NCBI GenBank assembly: GCA_963782465.1
Contig: CAWAJR010000005.1
Coordinates: forward strand, 496,001-560,000
DNA from: JAODBJ01 sp963782465
GTDB taxonomy: Bacteria; Actinomycetota; Acidimicrobiia; IMCC26256; PALSA-610
Length of the DNA stretch: 64,000 nucleotides
Direction: 5' to 3'
Positions 17,908 to 26,640 of the stretch are shown piece by piece. A program made the translations under genes and the position numbers. The notes under the pieces are model-generated. The model searched no databases. It was not told the DNA's origin and worked only from the letters and a program-made list of their open reading frames with translations. Positions within the stretch are counted from its first letter, which is position 1. Every line of letters begins with the position of its first letter.

Positions 17908-20091
17908 TCAGCTCGCGATCCAGAGGGCGAGGCTGAACAACCCCACCGCGAGGACCAGCATCAACGCGTAAAACTGCAAGCGACCGGTCTGCAGCCCTCG
18001 GGCCGCGCCCCCCGCTTCTCCGGTACCGGCCGCCAACTCGTTGACCGCGCCGTCGATGATCCCCTGGTCGACGTACTTGTACGTCACCTCACCCAACGCT
18101 TTCGCGCCCCGCCCCGTGTAGTTCAGAACATTGTCGATGATGTTCTGGTTCACCCAGTAGGTGGCGGTGGCGATCGGGCCCTTGATCCCGGCGACGATGA
18201 CCTTCTCGTAGAGATCGTCGAGGTAGTACTTCTTCACCAGGAACTGTTTGCCGAGACGCGCGAGCCCGTTGCGCTCCGACAAGTTCTGCGGCCCGAGCTT
18301 CAACCAGTAGTACACGTAGGCTGCGCCGATCCCGAGCAGCGCGATCGCGACGGAGACGATCGCCTTCGGCCAGCTGAACCCGACGTGCACGATCGTGTCG
18401 ACCGGGAACGCGACGCGAGGTTCGAACCAGTCGCGGAACTTCTCGACGTGGAACGGCGCCGCGTTGATGAACCCGCCGAGCAACGCGAAGGCCGACAGGA
18501 CGAGCAGCGGGACGGTGATGAGCCAGTTCGATTCGTGCGGCTCGCCGTGGTGGCCGTGCTCGACCTCGGCGAGGTCGTCGAGATGCGCGTCTTGCTCGTC
18601 TTCCATGGCGTCGTGCTCGGCGACGTGGCCGGCGCCCCGGTACTCACCGAAGAAGGTGAGGTAGACGCAGCGGCCCATGTAGGCCGCGGTCATGAAGGCA
18701 CCGATGAGGCCGACGTAGAAGAAGAACTTGTAGTCGGCCGCGTTCGCGGTGACGAGGATCTCGTCCTTCGACCAGAACCCCGCGAACGGGAAGATGCCCG
18801 AGAGCGCGAGCGAAGCGACGACGAACGTCCAGAAGGTGACCGGCATGTACTTGCGCAGCCCACCCATGTCCTTCTTCATGTCGAAGGAGTGGTGGGAGCC
18901 GGAGTGGCTCACCGAGCCGGCACCGAGGAAGAGGTCGGCCTTGAAGAACGCGTGCGTGAACAGGTGGAACACCGCCGCGGTCCACGCGCCGACACCGAGG
19001 CCCATCACCATGTAGCCGAGCTGGCTGATGGTCGAGTACGCCAGCACCTTCTTGATGTCGTCCTGGACGAACGCGAGCGCGGCCCCGATGATGATCGTGA
19101 TCCCGCCGATGAGCGCCATCGGGTTGATGCCGCCGTCGTGGATGTGGAAGCCGGTCCAGAACACGGGGAAGACACGCGCCCCGAGGTAGACCCCGGCAAC
19201 GACCATCGTGGCCGCGTGGATCAGCGCGGACACGGGTGTCGGGCCGGCCATCGCGTCGGGCAGCCACGTGTGCAACGGGAACTGGCCGCTTTTGCCGATG
19301 ATGCCGATGAACAGCGCGAGCGCGCACCAGAACATGAAGCTGCTGCCGACCTTGCCCGACAGCGCCGCGTTGTTGAGGGCGACGATGTTGAACGACCCGG
19401 TGCCGGTGGCCCGCTGCACCAGGAAGAACGTCATGATCACGCCGATGGTGAGGCCGATATCGCCGGTGCGGGTGGTGAGGAAGGCTTTGAGCGCGGCGTC
19501 GGAGTTGGGTTTCTCCTCCCACCAGTGCCCGATCAGCATGAAGGAGCACAGGCCGACGAGTTCCCAACCGACGAGCAGCTGCAACGTGTTGTCGGCGACG
19601 ACCAACAACAGCATCGACGCACTGAACAGGCTCAGCGCGGCGAAGAAGTAGGTGAACCGCCGGTCGCCGTGCATGTACTCGATGGAGTACACGTGCACAA
19701 GCAGCGAGATCAGCGTGACGACGAACATCATCATCACGGCCAGGCCGTCGATCTGCGTTCCGGCGCCGAGCTCGACACCGCCGTTGCGGAACCATGTGAT
19801 GTGGTGCACCACCGGGGCAACCGCGGTGACGTGACCTTCGGCGCCGAGCCGCCCCACGCTCTGGCCCAACGAATGCGTGAACGCACCCAGTGCACCACCG
19901 CTCGGTTTCGCGGTGTCGACGCGGTGGACCCAACCGACGAGCGCGCCGCACGCCAGCACGAATGATGCGCCGACCGAGGCGATGCCGATCTCGGCACCGT
20001 TGCGAGGCATGCGCTTCCCGACGAACAGGATCGCGACGAAAGACAGCGCCGGGATCAGCGGGATCAGATAGGCGTGGTCGAGGAAGAACAC
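17908..20091 (-). CDS. nuoL: NADH-quinone oxidoreductase subunit L (11-subunit cluster)
   Basis: 727-residue distal antiporter-like subunit with the lateral amphipathic helix at its C-terminus. Blocks: GWELVGLCSFMLIGHWWEE, HTWLPDAMAGPTPVSALIH and LAYSTISQLGYMVMGLG. It is about 70 residues longer than the NuoL of the 14-subunit cluster, mainly in a His/Asp/Glu-rich loop (around residues 493-520) and in the C-terminal part. The GTG start lies 9 nt after the nuoK stop. Confidence 0.97.
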   Translation of the reverse strand: MFFLDHAYLIPLIPALSFVAILFVGKRMPRNGAEIGIASVGASFVLACGALVGWVHRVDTAKPSGGALGAFTHSLGQSVGRLGAEGHVTAVAPVVHHITWFRNGGVELGAGTQIDGLAVMMMFVVTLISLLVHVYSIEYMHGDRRFTYFFAALSLFSASMLLLVVADNTLQLLVGWELVGLCSFMLIGHWWEEKPNSDAALKAFLTTRTGDIGLTIGVIMTFFLVQRATGTGSFNIVALNNAALSGKVGSSFMFWCALALFIGIIGKSGQFPLHTWLPDAMAGPTPVSALIHAATMVVAGVYLGARVFPVFWTGFHIHDGGINPMALIGGITIIIGAALAFVQDDIKKVLAYSTISQLGYMVMGLGVGAWTAAVFHLFTHAFFKADLFLGAGSVSHSGSHHSFDMKKDMGGLRKYMPVTFWTFVVASLALSGIFPFAGFWSKDEILVTANAADYKFFFYVGLIGAFMTAAYMGRCVYLTFFGEYRGAGHVAEHDAMEDEQDAHLDDLAEVEHGHHGEPHESNWLITVPLLVLSAFALLGGFINAAPFHVEKFRDWFEPRVAFPVDTIVHVGFSWPKAIVSVAIALLGIGAAYVYYWLKLGPQNLSERNGLARLGKQFLVKKYYLDDLYEKVIVAGIKGPIATATYWVNQNIIDNVLNYTGRGAKALGEVTYKYVDQGIIDGAVNELAAGTGEAGGAARGLQTGRLQFYALMLVLAVGLFSLALWIAS

Positions 20092-20100
20092 GGAAGCGCC

Positions 20101-20400
20101 TCAGCCCTTCAACACGTCGACGTCGTCGAGATCACTACTACGCAGGTTGCGGTAGATGAGCAAAACGATGGCCAGCCCGACACCGACTTCGGCGGCGGCG
20201 ATGGTGAGTACGAACAGCGCGAACACCTGGCCGGCAACGTTGTGCTGGAAGGCTCCGAACGCGACCAGGTTGATGTTCACCGCAGTGAGCATCAACTCGA
20301 CGCTCATCAGCACGAGCACGCTGTTGCGCCGTGAGAGCACACCGTAGATGCCGGTGCAGAACAGGAACGCGCCGAGCAAAAGGAACTGGTTCAGCAGCAT
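20101..20400 (-). CDS. nuoK: NADH-quinone oxidoreductase subunit K (11-subunit cluster)
   Basis: 99-residue three-helix subunit. GVLSRRNSVLVLMSVELMLTAVN contains the conserved helix 2 glutamate (SVELML); a second carboxylate lies in AAAEVGVGLAIVLLIYR. It takes part in the proton path near the quinone site. It lies between nuoJ (24 nt) and nuoL (9 nt). Confidence 0.96.
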   Translation of the reverse strand: MLLNQFLLLGAFLFCTGIYGVLSRRNSVLVLMSVELMLTAVNINLVAFGAFQHNVAGQVFALFVLTIAAAEVGVGLAIVLLIYRNLRSSDLDDVDVLKG

Positions 20401-20424
20401 GGCATTCCTCCCCCCGTTCCCGCC

Positions 20425-20916
20425 TCAGTCCTTGCGCGCCAGGACCACGGCGCCGACGAGCGCGGCCAGCAGCAGCACGCCGACGACTTCGAACGGGACG
20501 ATGTAGGTGCGGAACACCGCGGTGGTGACAGCGGACGTTCGCGTCGGCTCCGTGAGCACGATTTTCGTGCGATGGAAGGCATCGACGAGCAGCGAGCCGA
20601 GTACACCGGCGAGGAACAACGACGTCGCCGCGGCCGGCCAGCGCAGATCGTTGTTGAGCTTCTCGTCGGGGTGCATGGGTGCACGCGTGAGCATGATCCC
20701 GAAAAGGAACAGCACGATCACCGCACCGATGTAGACGAGTACCTGGACCCAGGCAATGAACTCCTGGCCGAGCAGGATGAACTGCGCGGCCGCGCCGGCG
20801 AGCACGACGACGAGGTACAGCGCGGCGTGCACGACATTGTTCGTGCGCACCACACCGAGCGCGGCGACCACCATCCCCGCCGCGAGAATGCCGAAGGCGA
20901 CGTTCTCTACGACCAC
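20425..20916 (-). CDS. nuoJ: NADH-quinone oxidoreductase subunit J (11-subunit cluster)
   Basis: 163 residues from the GTG at 20914-20916 (MVVENVAFGILAAGMV); five membrane helices. WVQVLVYIGAVIVLFLFGIM is the conserved third helix with the pi-bulge region. An upstream GTG at 20943 would add PRPSERDT, which is encoded by the intergenic repeat, so the shorter form is preferred. The long gap to nuoI holds repeat copy b. Confidence 0.92.
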   Translation of the reverse strand: MVVENVAFGILAAGMVVAALGVVRTNNVVHAALYLVVVLAGAAAQFILLGQEFIAWVQVLVYIGAVIVLFLFGIMLTRAPMHPDEKLNNDLRWPAAATSLFLAGVLGSLLVDAFHRTKIVLTEPTRTSAVTTAVFRTYIVPFEVVGVLLLAALVGAVVLARKD

Positions 20917-20918
20917 TG

Positions 20919-20992
20919 TGTCTCGCTCGCTCGGTCGGGGCACGGCGTAGGACGCCGCACTCCTCCGTCGCTCGCCGGCGAGCTCGCTGCGC
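20919..20992. repeat. Dispersed intergenic repeat, copy b (nuoI-nuoJ gap)
   Basis: On the minus strand the nuoI stop codon itself begins the element: AAGTGAGCGCAGCGAGCTCG, then GAGCGACGGAGGAGTGCGGCG and finally GACCGAGCGAGCGAGACACA up to the nuoJ GTG. It matches copies a, c and d in order and spacing of these words. Confidence 0.78.
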
Positions 20993-21475
20993 TCACTTCT
21001 TGCCCTTCACTTCGGCGCCGAGCTCGAGGGGTTCGGGTTCGGGGACCGTTGCCATCCACTCGCCCAGACGTTCCTTGTCGTGGAGCAGCTCGGCGATGTT
21101 GGGCTCCGAGTACTCGAACTCGGGGCTCCAGAACAACGCGTCGAACGGGCACACCTCGACGCAGATGCCGCAGTACATGCACAGCGCGTAGTCGATGTCG
21201 AAGCGATCGAGGATGCTGACCGAACGCGGCCGGCCCCCTTCGCGACGCGGCGGGCGCTGCTCCTTGTGGCCCTCGATGTAGATGCACCAGTCGGGGCACG
21301 ACCGCGAGCAGAGCATGCAGACGGTGCAGTTCTCTTCCTTGAGCGCGATCACACCGCGGGCGCGCGGTGCCGGTTCTTCGCGCTCGTGCGGGTACTGCAC
21401 CGTCACCGTCGGCTGCATCATCGTCTTGAACGTGACGCCCAGCCCGCCGAGCATGCCCTTCACTTGTTTCTTCAT
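20993..21475 (-). CDS. nuoI: NADH-quinone oxidoreductase subunit I (11-subunit cluster)
   Basis: 160-residue iron-sulfur subunit carrying clusters N6a and N6b. Cys motifs: C50-x2-C53-x2-C56-x3-C60 and C99-x2-C102-x2-C105-x3-C109. It passes electrons toward NuoB. In this cluster no NuoE/F/G are present, so NuoI would be an entry point for electrons from another donor. The C-terminus is a short acidic tail ending EVKGKK. Confidence 0.96.
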   Translation of the reverse strand: MKKQVKGMLGGLGVTFKTMMQPTVTVQYPHEREEPAPRARGVIALKEENCTVCMLCSRSCPDWCIYIEGHKEQRPPRREGGRPRSVSILDRFDIDYALCMYCGICVEVCPFDALFWSPEFEYSEPNIAELLHDKERLGEWMATVPEPEPLELGAEVKGKK

Positions 21476-21485
21476 CGTCGCGGCC

Positions 21486-22523
21486 TCACTTCACCCAGAC
21501 CTTGAGCACCCCGGTCACCAGGATGTTGCCGAGTGCGATCGGGATCAACCACTTCCACGCGAGCGCTTGCAGCTGGTCCTCTCGGAAACGCGGGTAGGTG
21601 AAGCGCGCCCAGAACATCAAGAACGCGACGAACATCACCTTGGCGAAGAGCACGACGGGGCCGAGGAAGTCGGCGGCGGTGCCGTGCACCCACGGCACCG
21701 ACCAACCGCCGAGGAACAACGTCGCGGCCAGCGCCGCGAACGCGAACGCGGTACCGAACTCGCCGATGAAGAAGAACAAGAACCGGAAGCCGGTGTACTC
21801 GACCATGTAACCGGCGACCAGTTCCGACTCCGCGACCGGCATGTCGAACGGAGGCTGGGTGAGTTCGGCCTGCGACGCGACCATGAACAACCCGAAGCCG
21901 ACGAACTGGGTGAGGATGAAGGGGTTGCCCAACCCGCTGTACCCGAAGATCGAGCCGTGCTGCTGCGCGAGCACGATTCCCTGCAGGCTCATCGTGCCGG
22001 CCTGCATCACGACACCGACGACCGCGAGCACCAGCGGGAGTTCGTACGCGATCAATTGCGCGGCAGCACGCAACGCGCCGAGCAGCGCGTACTTGTTCGC
22101 GCTGGCCCAGCCCGCCATCAGCACACCGATGACCGAAAGGCTCGACACCGCCAGCGCGTAGAACACCCCGACGTCGAGCGGCTGAACGACGATCCGCGGG
22201 CCCGCGGGGATCACGACGAACACGAGGAACGTCGAGATCACCACCACCGCCGGCGCGATCGCGAAGACCCGCCGGTCGGCTTCCGCCGGCATGATGTCTT
22301 CCTTCTGCATGAACTTGATGCCGTCGCCGACGAGCTGGAACCAGCCGTGGAACCCGCCCGGGTCCATCGGCCCGAGCCGGCTCTGCATGTGGCTCATCAT
22401 CTTCAGCAGGAACGTGTAGCCGAGGATGAGTGCGGTCGCGGGGATCAGCCCGAGCACGATCACGGTCTTGATCGCGAGCGTCGTCCCCCACCCGATGTTG
22501 AGCGCCAACACGTCTGCTGTCAC
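21486..22523 (-). CDS. nuoH: NADH-quinone oxidoreductase subunit H (11-subunit cluster)
   Basis: 345-residue membrane subunit forming much of the quinone tunnel. QSRLGPMDPGGFHGWFQLVGD and FDMPVAESELVAGYMVEYTG are family signatures; about eight helices. The GTG start overlaps the nuoD stop by 4 nt (GTGA), implying coupled translation. Confidence 0.97.
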   Translation of the reverse strand: MTADVLALNIGWGTTLAIKTVIVLGLIPATALILGYTFLLKMMSHMQSRLGPMDPGGFHGWFQLVGDGIKFMQKEDIMPAEADRRVFAIAPAVVVISTFLVFVVIPAGPRIVVQPLDVGVFYALAVSSLSVIGVLMAGWASANKYALLGALRAAAQLIAYELPLVLAVVGVVMQAGTMSLQGIVLAQQHGSIFGYSGLGNPFILTQFVGFGLFMVASQAELTQPPFDMPVAESELVAGYMVEYTGFRFLFFFIGEFGTAFAFAALAATLFLGGWSVPWVHGTAADFLGPVVLFAKVMFVAFLMFWARFTYPRFREDQLQALAWKWLIPIALGNILVTGVLKVWVK

Positions 22524-23725
22524 CGGTCGATGTCACCCAGGATGAAGTAGAGCGAAGCGAGGATCGTGATCACGTCGGGAACGTACGCGCCGCGCAGCAA
22601 CCACGGGAGGATGGAGACGTTGCTGAACGACGCCGACCGGATTTTCACCCGGAATGGGCCGGTCGCGCCCTTCGAGAAGATGTAGTAGCCCATCTCCCCG
22701 AGCGGGTTCTCGCAGTTCACCCACGCCTCGCCCTCGGGCACTTTGATGATGCGAGGAACCTTCGCCATGATGGGGCCACTCGGGAGCGCGTCGAGCATCT
22801 GCAAGACCATGCGGGCCGATTCGCGCGTTTCCTGCAACCGCACCCAGTACCGCGAGAACGAATCGCCGTCGGGGTGGGTCCACACCTTCCAGTCGAGCTC
22901 GTCGTAGACGAGGCCGTACGGCGTACCGTCGCGGCGCAGGTCCCAGTCGACACCGCTGGCCCGCAGGTTCGACCCCGACACGCCGTAGGTGGCGCCGAGG
23001 TCGCCGGGGATGATGCCGATCGAGCGCGTGCGCTGCTGGAAGATCGGGTTGTCGGCGACGAGGTTCTCGAAATCGTCGCAGCTGTCGAGCACCTTGCGCA
23101 TCGTGCGGCGGCAGTCGTTCAACCAACCCCAAGGCAGGTCGTCCTTGATCCCGCCGATGCGGTTGAAGTTGGGGTGGAACCGACCTCCGGTCACCGCCTC
23201 GATCAGGTTGAGCACGTATTCGCGGTCGCGGAAGCCGTAGAAGGCGGGCGTGATCGCACCGACCTGCAGCCCCATCTCGCCCAGGAACAGCAAGAAGGTC
23301 GCGATGCGCGACAACTCGGTGAGAACGGTGCGGATGTAGCGGGCTCGCGGCGGTGCCTCGATGGCCATGAGTTTCTCGGCCGCGAAGATGAACGGCACTT
23401 CGTTCGCGAACGAAGACAGCCAGTCGATGCGATTGATCAGCGTCGTGATCTGCGGGTACGTGCGGTACTCGGTGAGCTTCTCGTAGCCCCGGTGCATGTA
23501 GCCGATGATCGGGTCGGCCGCGATGACCCGTTCGCCGTCGAGGCGCACCACGAGCCGGAGCGTGCCGTGCGTCGCGGGGTGCTGCGGCCCGATGTTGAGG
23601 ACCATGTCGCCGGTGTCGACGTCGAGGCCCATCTGCGCACCGGCCAGGTTGCGGTAGAGCGCCGGGTCGACCTCGACTTCCGGCAGGTTGCCCGGCGCCG
23701 GGAGCGGAGGGTTCGCGATACTCAT
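22520..23725 (-). CDS. nuoD: NADH-quinone oxidoreductase subunit D (11-subunit cluster)
   Basis: 401-residue 49-kDa-type subunit at the quinone site. NIGPQHPATHGTLRLVVRLD near the N-terminus, GGRFHPNFNRIGGIKDDLPW in the middle and DVITILASLYFILGDIDR at the end. The ATG at 23723-23725 was chosen; the frame upstream is open through the 89-bp tandem repeats and encodes repetitive sequence with no NuoD similarity. Each repeat unit also carries a copy of the GCCGCATGAGT start region. Confidence 0.96.
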   Translation of the reverse strand: MSIANPPLPAPGNLPEVEVDPALYRNLAGAQMGLDVDTGDMVLNIGPQHPATHGTLRLVVRLDGERVIAADPIIGYMHRGYEKLTEYRTYPQITTLINRIDWLSSFANEVPFIFAAEKLMAIEAPPRARYIRTVLTELSRIATFLLFLGEMGLQVGAITPAFYGFRDREYVLNLIEAVTGGRFHPNFNRIGGIKDDLPWGWLNDCRRTMRKVLDSCDDFENLVADNPIFQQRTRSIGIIPGDLGATYGVSGSNLRASGVDWDLRRDGTPYGLVYDELDWKVWTHPDGDSFSRYWVRLQETRESARMVLQMLDALPSGPIMAKVPRIIKVPEGEAWVNCENPLGEMGYYIFSKGATGPFRVKIRSASFSNVSILPWLLRGAYVPDVITILASLYFILGDIDR

Positions 23726-23988
23726 GCGGCTGCGACCTCCGATGCTCGATCGCGCACGGAAGCACGTGGGTTGCGGAATTGCCCGCACCGGAGGATCTGC
23801 GCCTGGCCACTCATGCGGCTGCGACCTCCGGTGCTCGATCGCGCACGGAAGCACGTGGGTCATGGACTTGCCCGCACCGGAGGATCTGCGCCTGGCCACT
23901 CATGCGGCTGCGACCTCCGGTGCTCGATCGCGCACGGAAGCACGTGGGTCATGGACTTGCCCGCACCGGAGGATCTGCGCCTGGACAC
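23722..23988. repeat. Three tandem 89-bp repeats in the nuoC-nuoD gap
   Basis: TCATGCGGCTGCGACCTCCG recurs at 23722, 23811 and 23900, period exactly 89 bp; the third unit runs into the nuoC stop at 23989. Units two and three are nearly identical; unit one differs at about ten positions. Each holds GCACCGGAGG and CCTCCGGTGC across the unit junction, a 10-bp inverted repeat that can form a hairpin, and an ATGAGT matching the nuoD start. No reading frame of interest is encoded. Confidence 0.95.
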
Positions 23989-24639
23989 TCATTCGGCGCC
24001 ACCTTCCTCGTCGGCTGCTTCGCCCGGCATGCCCTCGACGTCGACGAGCCCGGGCCACGGCTTCACTTCGCGGGCGAGGAGCGGGAATTCCTTGCGCAGC
24101 GGGTGGCCTTCGAACTCCGACGGCAGGTAGAGGTGGCGCAGGCTGGGGTGGCCCGCGAAACGGAACCCGAACATCTCCCACGTCTCGCGCTCGTGCCAGT
24201 CGGCACCCGGGTACACCGGGACCCACGAGTCGACGACGGGATCGGTCTCGTCGAGGTCGGTCTTCACGGTGAAGCCGTAGTGATGCGCAGTCGATTCGAC
24301 GTGGGCGAACAGCTGGAACCGACCGTCGGAACCGGCAACGCCGTAGGTCGTTTCGCGCGGCTGGGCGGGCGCCGAGGTGTCACCCGAACCTTCCTCCGCG
24401 ACGAGCGGGGCAGGCATCCAGTCGATGCCCGCGATGAACGACAGATAGTTGCAGTCGAGCGACCGCAACGCGAATTCGGCGACGGCCAACCACACGTCGC
24501 GTTTCACCCGGACGATCAACTCGCCGAGCGATGCCCCGGACGCGACCAGGTCGCCGGCGAGTTCCGTTTCGAGGCGCGCGAGAACGCGCTGGCGCGCGTC
24601 GTTCAGCGCCGGTGCCGGTTCGACGTCGGTGTCAGCCAA
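23989..24639 (-). CDS. nuoC: NADH-quinone oxidoreductase subunit C (11-subunit cluster)
   Basis: 216-residue 30-kDa-type peripheral subunit. GADWHERETWEMFGFRFAGHP and FEGHPLRKEFPLL are the classic NuoC signatures. A variable insert (about residues 75-100) and an acidic C-terminal tail (GEAADEEGGAE) are lineage-specific. It overlaps the nuoB end by 8 nt. NuoC and NuoD are separate genes, not fused. Confidence 0.96.
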   Translation of the reverse strand: MADTDVEPAPALNDARQRVLARLETELAGDLVASGASLGELIVRVKRDVWLAVAEFALRSLDCNYLSFIAGIDWMPAPLVAEEGSGDTSAPAQPRETTYGVAGSDGRFQLFAHVESTAHHYGFTVKTDLDETDPVVDSWVPVYPGADWHERETWEMFGFRFAGHPSLRHLYLPSEFEGHPLRKEFPLLAREVKPWPGLVDVEGMPGEAADEEGGAE

Positions 24640-25141
24640 CGACGATCGGCTCCCGCTGGTCTGCGTTGAACCGGCCCGACGGTTCTTCGTCCTGGATCCG
24701 CTGCTGCAACAGCACGATGCCTTGCATGAACGCCTCCGGCCGCGGCGGGCAACCGGGTACGTACACGTCGACGGGGATGATCTGGTCGACTCCCTTGGTG
24801 ACCGAGTACGAGTCCCAGTAGGGGCCGCCGCAGTTGGCGCACGACCCCATCGAGATCACGTACTTCGGGTCGGGCATCTGCTCGTAGAGGCGCTTGATCG
24901 CGGGGGCCATCTTGTCGGTGACGGTGCCGGAGATGACGATGAGGTCGGCCTGGCGGGGGCTCGCCGGGAACGGGATGACCCCGAGGCGCATGACGTCGAA
25001 GCGAGGGCCGGCCAGCGCGACGCCCATCTCGATCGCGCAGCACGCGAGGCCCCACTGCAGCATCCACAGCGAGTACTTCCGGCTGTAGTTGAGCAGCCAG
25101 GTGAGCGGTTTGGGTGATTTGCCCGACTGGATCAAGCCCAC
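24632..25141 (-). CDS. nuoB: NADH-quinone oxidoreductase subunit B (11-subunit cluster)
   Basis: 169-residue subunit binding the terminal cluster N2. Cys34-Cys35 (LACCAIEM), Cys101 (MGSCANCGG) and Cys131 (VPGCPPRPE) are in place. The GTG at 25139-25141 overlaps the nuoA end by 10 nt; a TTG six bases further in is an alternative start. A longer frame upstream is the nuoA shadow. Confidence 0.95.
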   Translation of the reverse strand: MGLIQSGKSPKPLTWLLNYSRKYSLWMLQWGLACCAIEMGVALAGPRFDVMRLGVIPFPASPRQADLIVISGTVTDKMAPAIKRLYEQMPDPKYVISMGSCANCGGPYWDSYSVTKGVDQIIPVDVYVPGCPPRPEAFMQGIVLLQQRIQDEEPSGRFNADQREPIVVG

Positions 25142-25494
25142 TTCAGTAGCCCCTTGCGCCAGACGTAGCCGAGACCGAGGAGCAGCACCGCGACGAAGAC
25201 GAACATCTCGACGAGGCCGTACCAGCCGAGCGTTTCGACGCCCACGGCCCACGGGAAGATGAAGACCGCTTCGACGTCGAACACCACGAAGAGCAGCGCG
25301 TAGATGTAGTACCGGACGTTCGCCTGGCCGAAGAGCGGCAGCGGGTCGGAACCGGACTCATAGGTGAGGTACTTGTCTTCCTGGGGCAGCGTCGATCGCA
25401 AGATGCGGCCGACGCCGAGCATGGCGCCGACCATCAACAAGGCGGCCACGGAAAAGACCGCGACAGCGAGGTACTGCCGGTAAAACTCGGTCAC
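25132..25494 (-). CDS. nuoA: NADH-quinone oxidoreductase subunit A (11-subunit cluster)
   Basis: 120-residue three-helix subunit. YESGSDPLPLFGQANVRYYI and FDVEAVFIFPWAV are conserved; the loop after helix 1 normally has a Cys in ND3 homologues, here Ser. The GTG at 25492-25494 was chosen; the longer upstream frame is non-conserved and overlaps the divergent patatin-like gene. It is the first gene of the 11-subunit cluster. Confidence 0.95.
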   Translation of the reverse strand: MTEFYRQYLAVAVFSVAALLMVGAMLGVGRILRSTLPQEDKYLTYESGSDPLPLFGQANVRYYIYALLFVVFDVEAVFIFPWAVGVETLGWYGLVEMFVFVAVLLLGLGYVWRKGLLKWA

Positions 25495-25544
25495 GCGCGG
25501 CTCCGAACAGGCCTTTTCACGGGGACTCGGCGGAGTATACGCGG

Positions 25545-26632
25545 GTGTTTTTTCGCGGCAGCAAACCGCGCGGGTTCCGGCATGCGGCGGCGGCCGCGAA
25601 CGTTGTGGGAGCCCGTATGCCCGAACCGCTTCGCTCCTCGCCCGGAAACCAGCCTCGAAAGCAGCCTCGAAAGCAGGCTCGAAAGCAGCCCCGAAAGCAA
25701 CGCGTTCGACTGGCCGATGTAGCCACCGTGCGTCGCGTCCCCAACGTCGGTTTTCGCCACAGTGCGCGCGCAACGGAGCCGTACCGGCCGCGCGTTGCGT
25801 TCGTGCTGTCGGGTGGTGGCAACCAGGCCGTCGCGCAGGTCGGGATGTTGCGTGCCCTCGTCGAACGCGACATCACACCCGACATCGTCGTCGGTACTTC
25901 GGCCGGGGCGTTGAACGGCGTCGCCGTCGCGGCGACGCCGACCCTCGCCGGGGTCGCCCAACTCGCGAACGTCTGGTGCGACCTCTCCGGTTCCGACGTC
26001 TTCCCCGGCGGCCGCATCACCCGGGCGTGGAACGTGGTGCGGCGGGGCACGTACCTCTTCGACAGCAGCGGGCTCGAACACCTCATCGACCACACGACGC
26101 CGGCCCGCAACTTCGCCGACCTCGAGGTCCCGCTGCGCGTCGTCGCCACCGATCTCGACTCCGGTGAGGAAGTGGTGCTGGCGAGCGGGCCACTCAAGCC
26201 GGCGCTGCTCGCGAGCGCGGCCCTGCCGGGGGTGTTCCCGATCGTGGCCCACGACGACCGGCGTCTCGTCGACGGCGGCGTGGTCGACACCGTGCCGCTG
26301 TGGCACGCGCTCTCGGCCCGGTCGATGTCGTGTACGTGCTGAACGTGTCGAGCACGGCGCACGACCGGGCGCTGCGCTCACCGCTCGATGTCGTGATGGC
26401 GAGCTTCGCCCACTCGCGCAATCTCCGGTTCGAGTTGGAGTTGCGCCACGCGAACCCCGGCATCGACATCGTCGTGTTGCCCCGGCCGCCCGACCCGCGC
26501 GACCTCTTCGACTTTTCCGGCGCGGAAGCACTCATCGAGGCCGCGTACCGGCTGGCCGCGGCCGTGCTCGACGAACATGAACCCGCGGCGCCGGAACGCG
26601 TCCGCGTCTTTCGCCGTTTCCGCACCGCCTGA
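25545..26632 (+). CDS. Patatin-like phospholipase, reading frame broken near codon 255
   Basis: Patatin-fold serine acylhydrolase. FVLSGGGNQAVAQVGMLRAL is the oxyanion loop, GTSAGALNG carries the nucleophile Ser and LVDGGVVDTVPL the catalytic Asp. The frame ends early at 26342; the C-terminal part continues in another frame from about 26310 (GPVDVVYVLNVSS to 26632). Removing the extra TC in GCGCTCTCGGCCC restores one frame of about 362 codons. The N-terminus has a basic repeat (RKQP/RKQA, about residues 37-52) of doubtful translation; an ATG at 25617 is an alternative start. It lies opposite to and between the two nuo clusters, and ends 8 nt from nuoN of the first cluster. Confidence 0.75.
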
Positions 26633-26640
26633 AGGCGTCG

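Noticed and set aside
17887..19965. 692-codon open frame on the plus strand opposite nuoL
   Set aside because: Its product is a low-complexity Arg/Asp/Glu/His string typical of the antisense of GC-rich coding DNA; nuoL on the other strand is clearly real. The same applies to long frames opposite acs (10486-12375), nuoL/nuoM copies and nuoG.
23722..23988. CRISPR array
   Set aside because: Units repeat over their full 89 bp with no distinct spacers, and there are no cas genes. The 65-bp and 87-bp arrays fail for the same reason.
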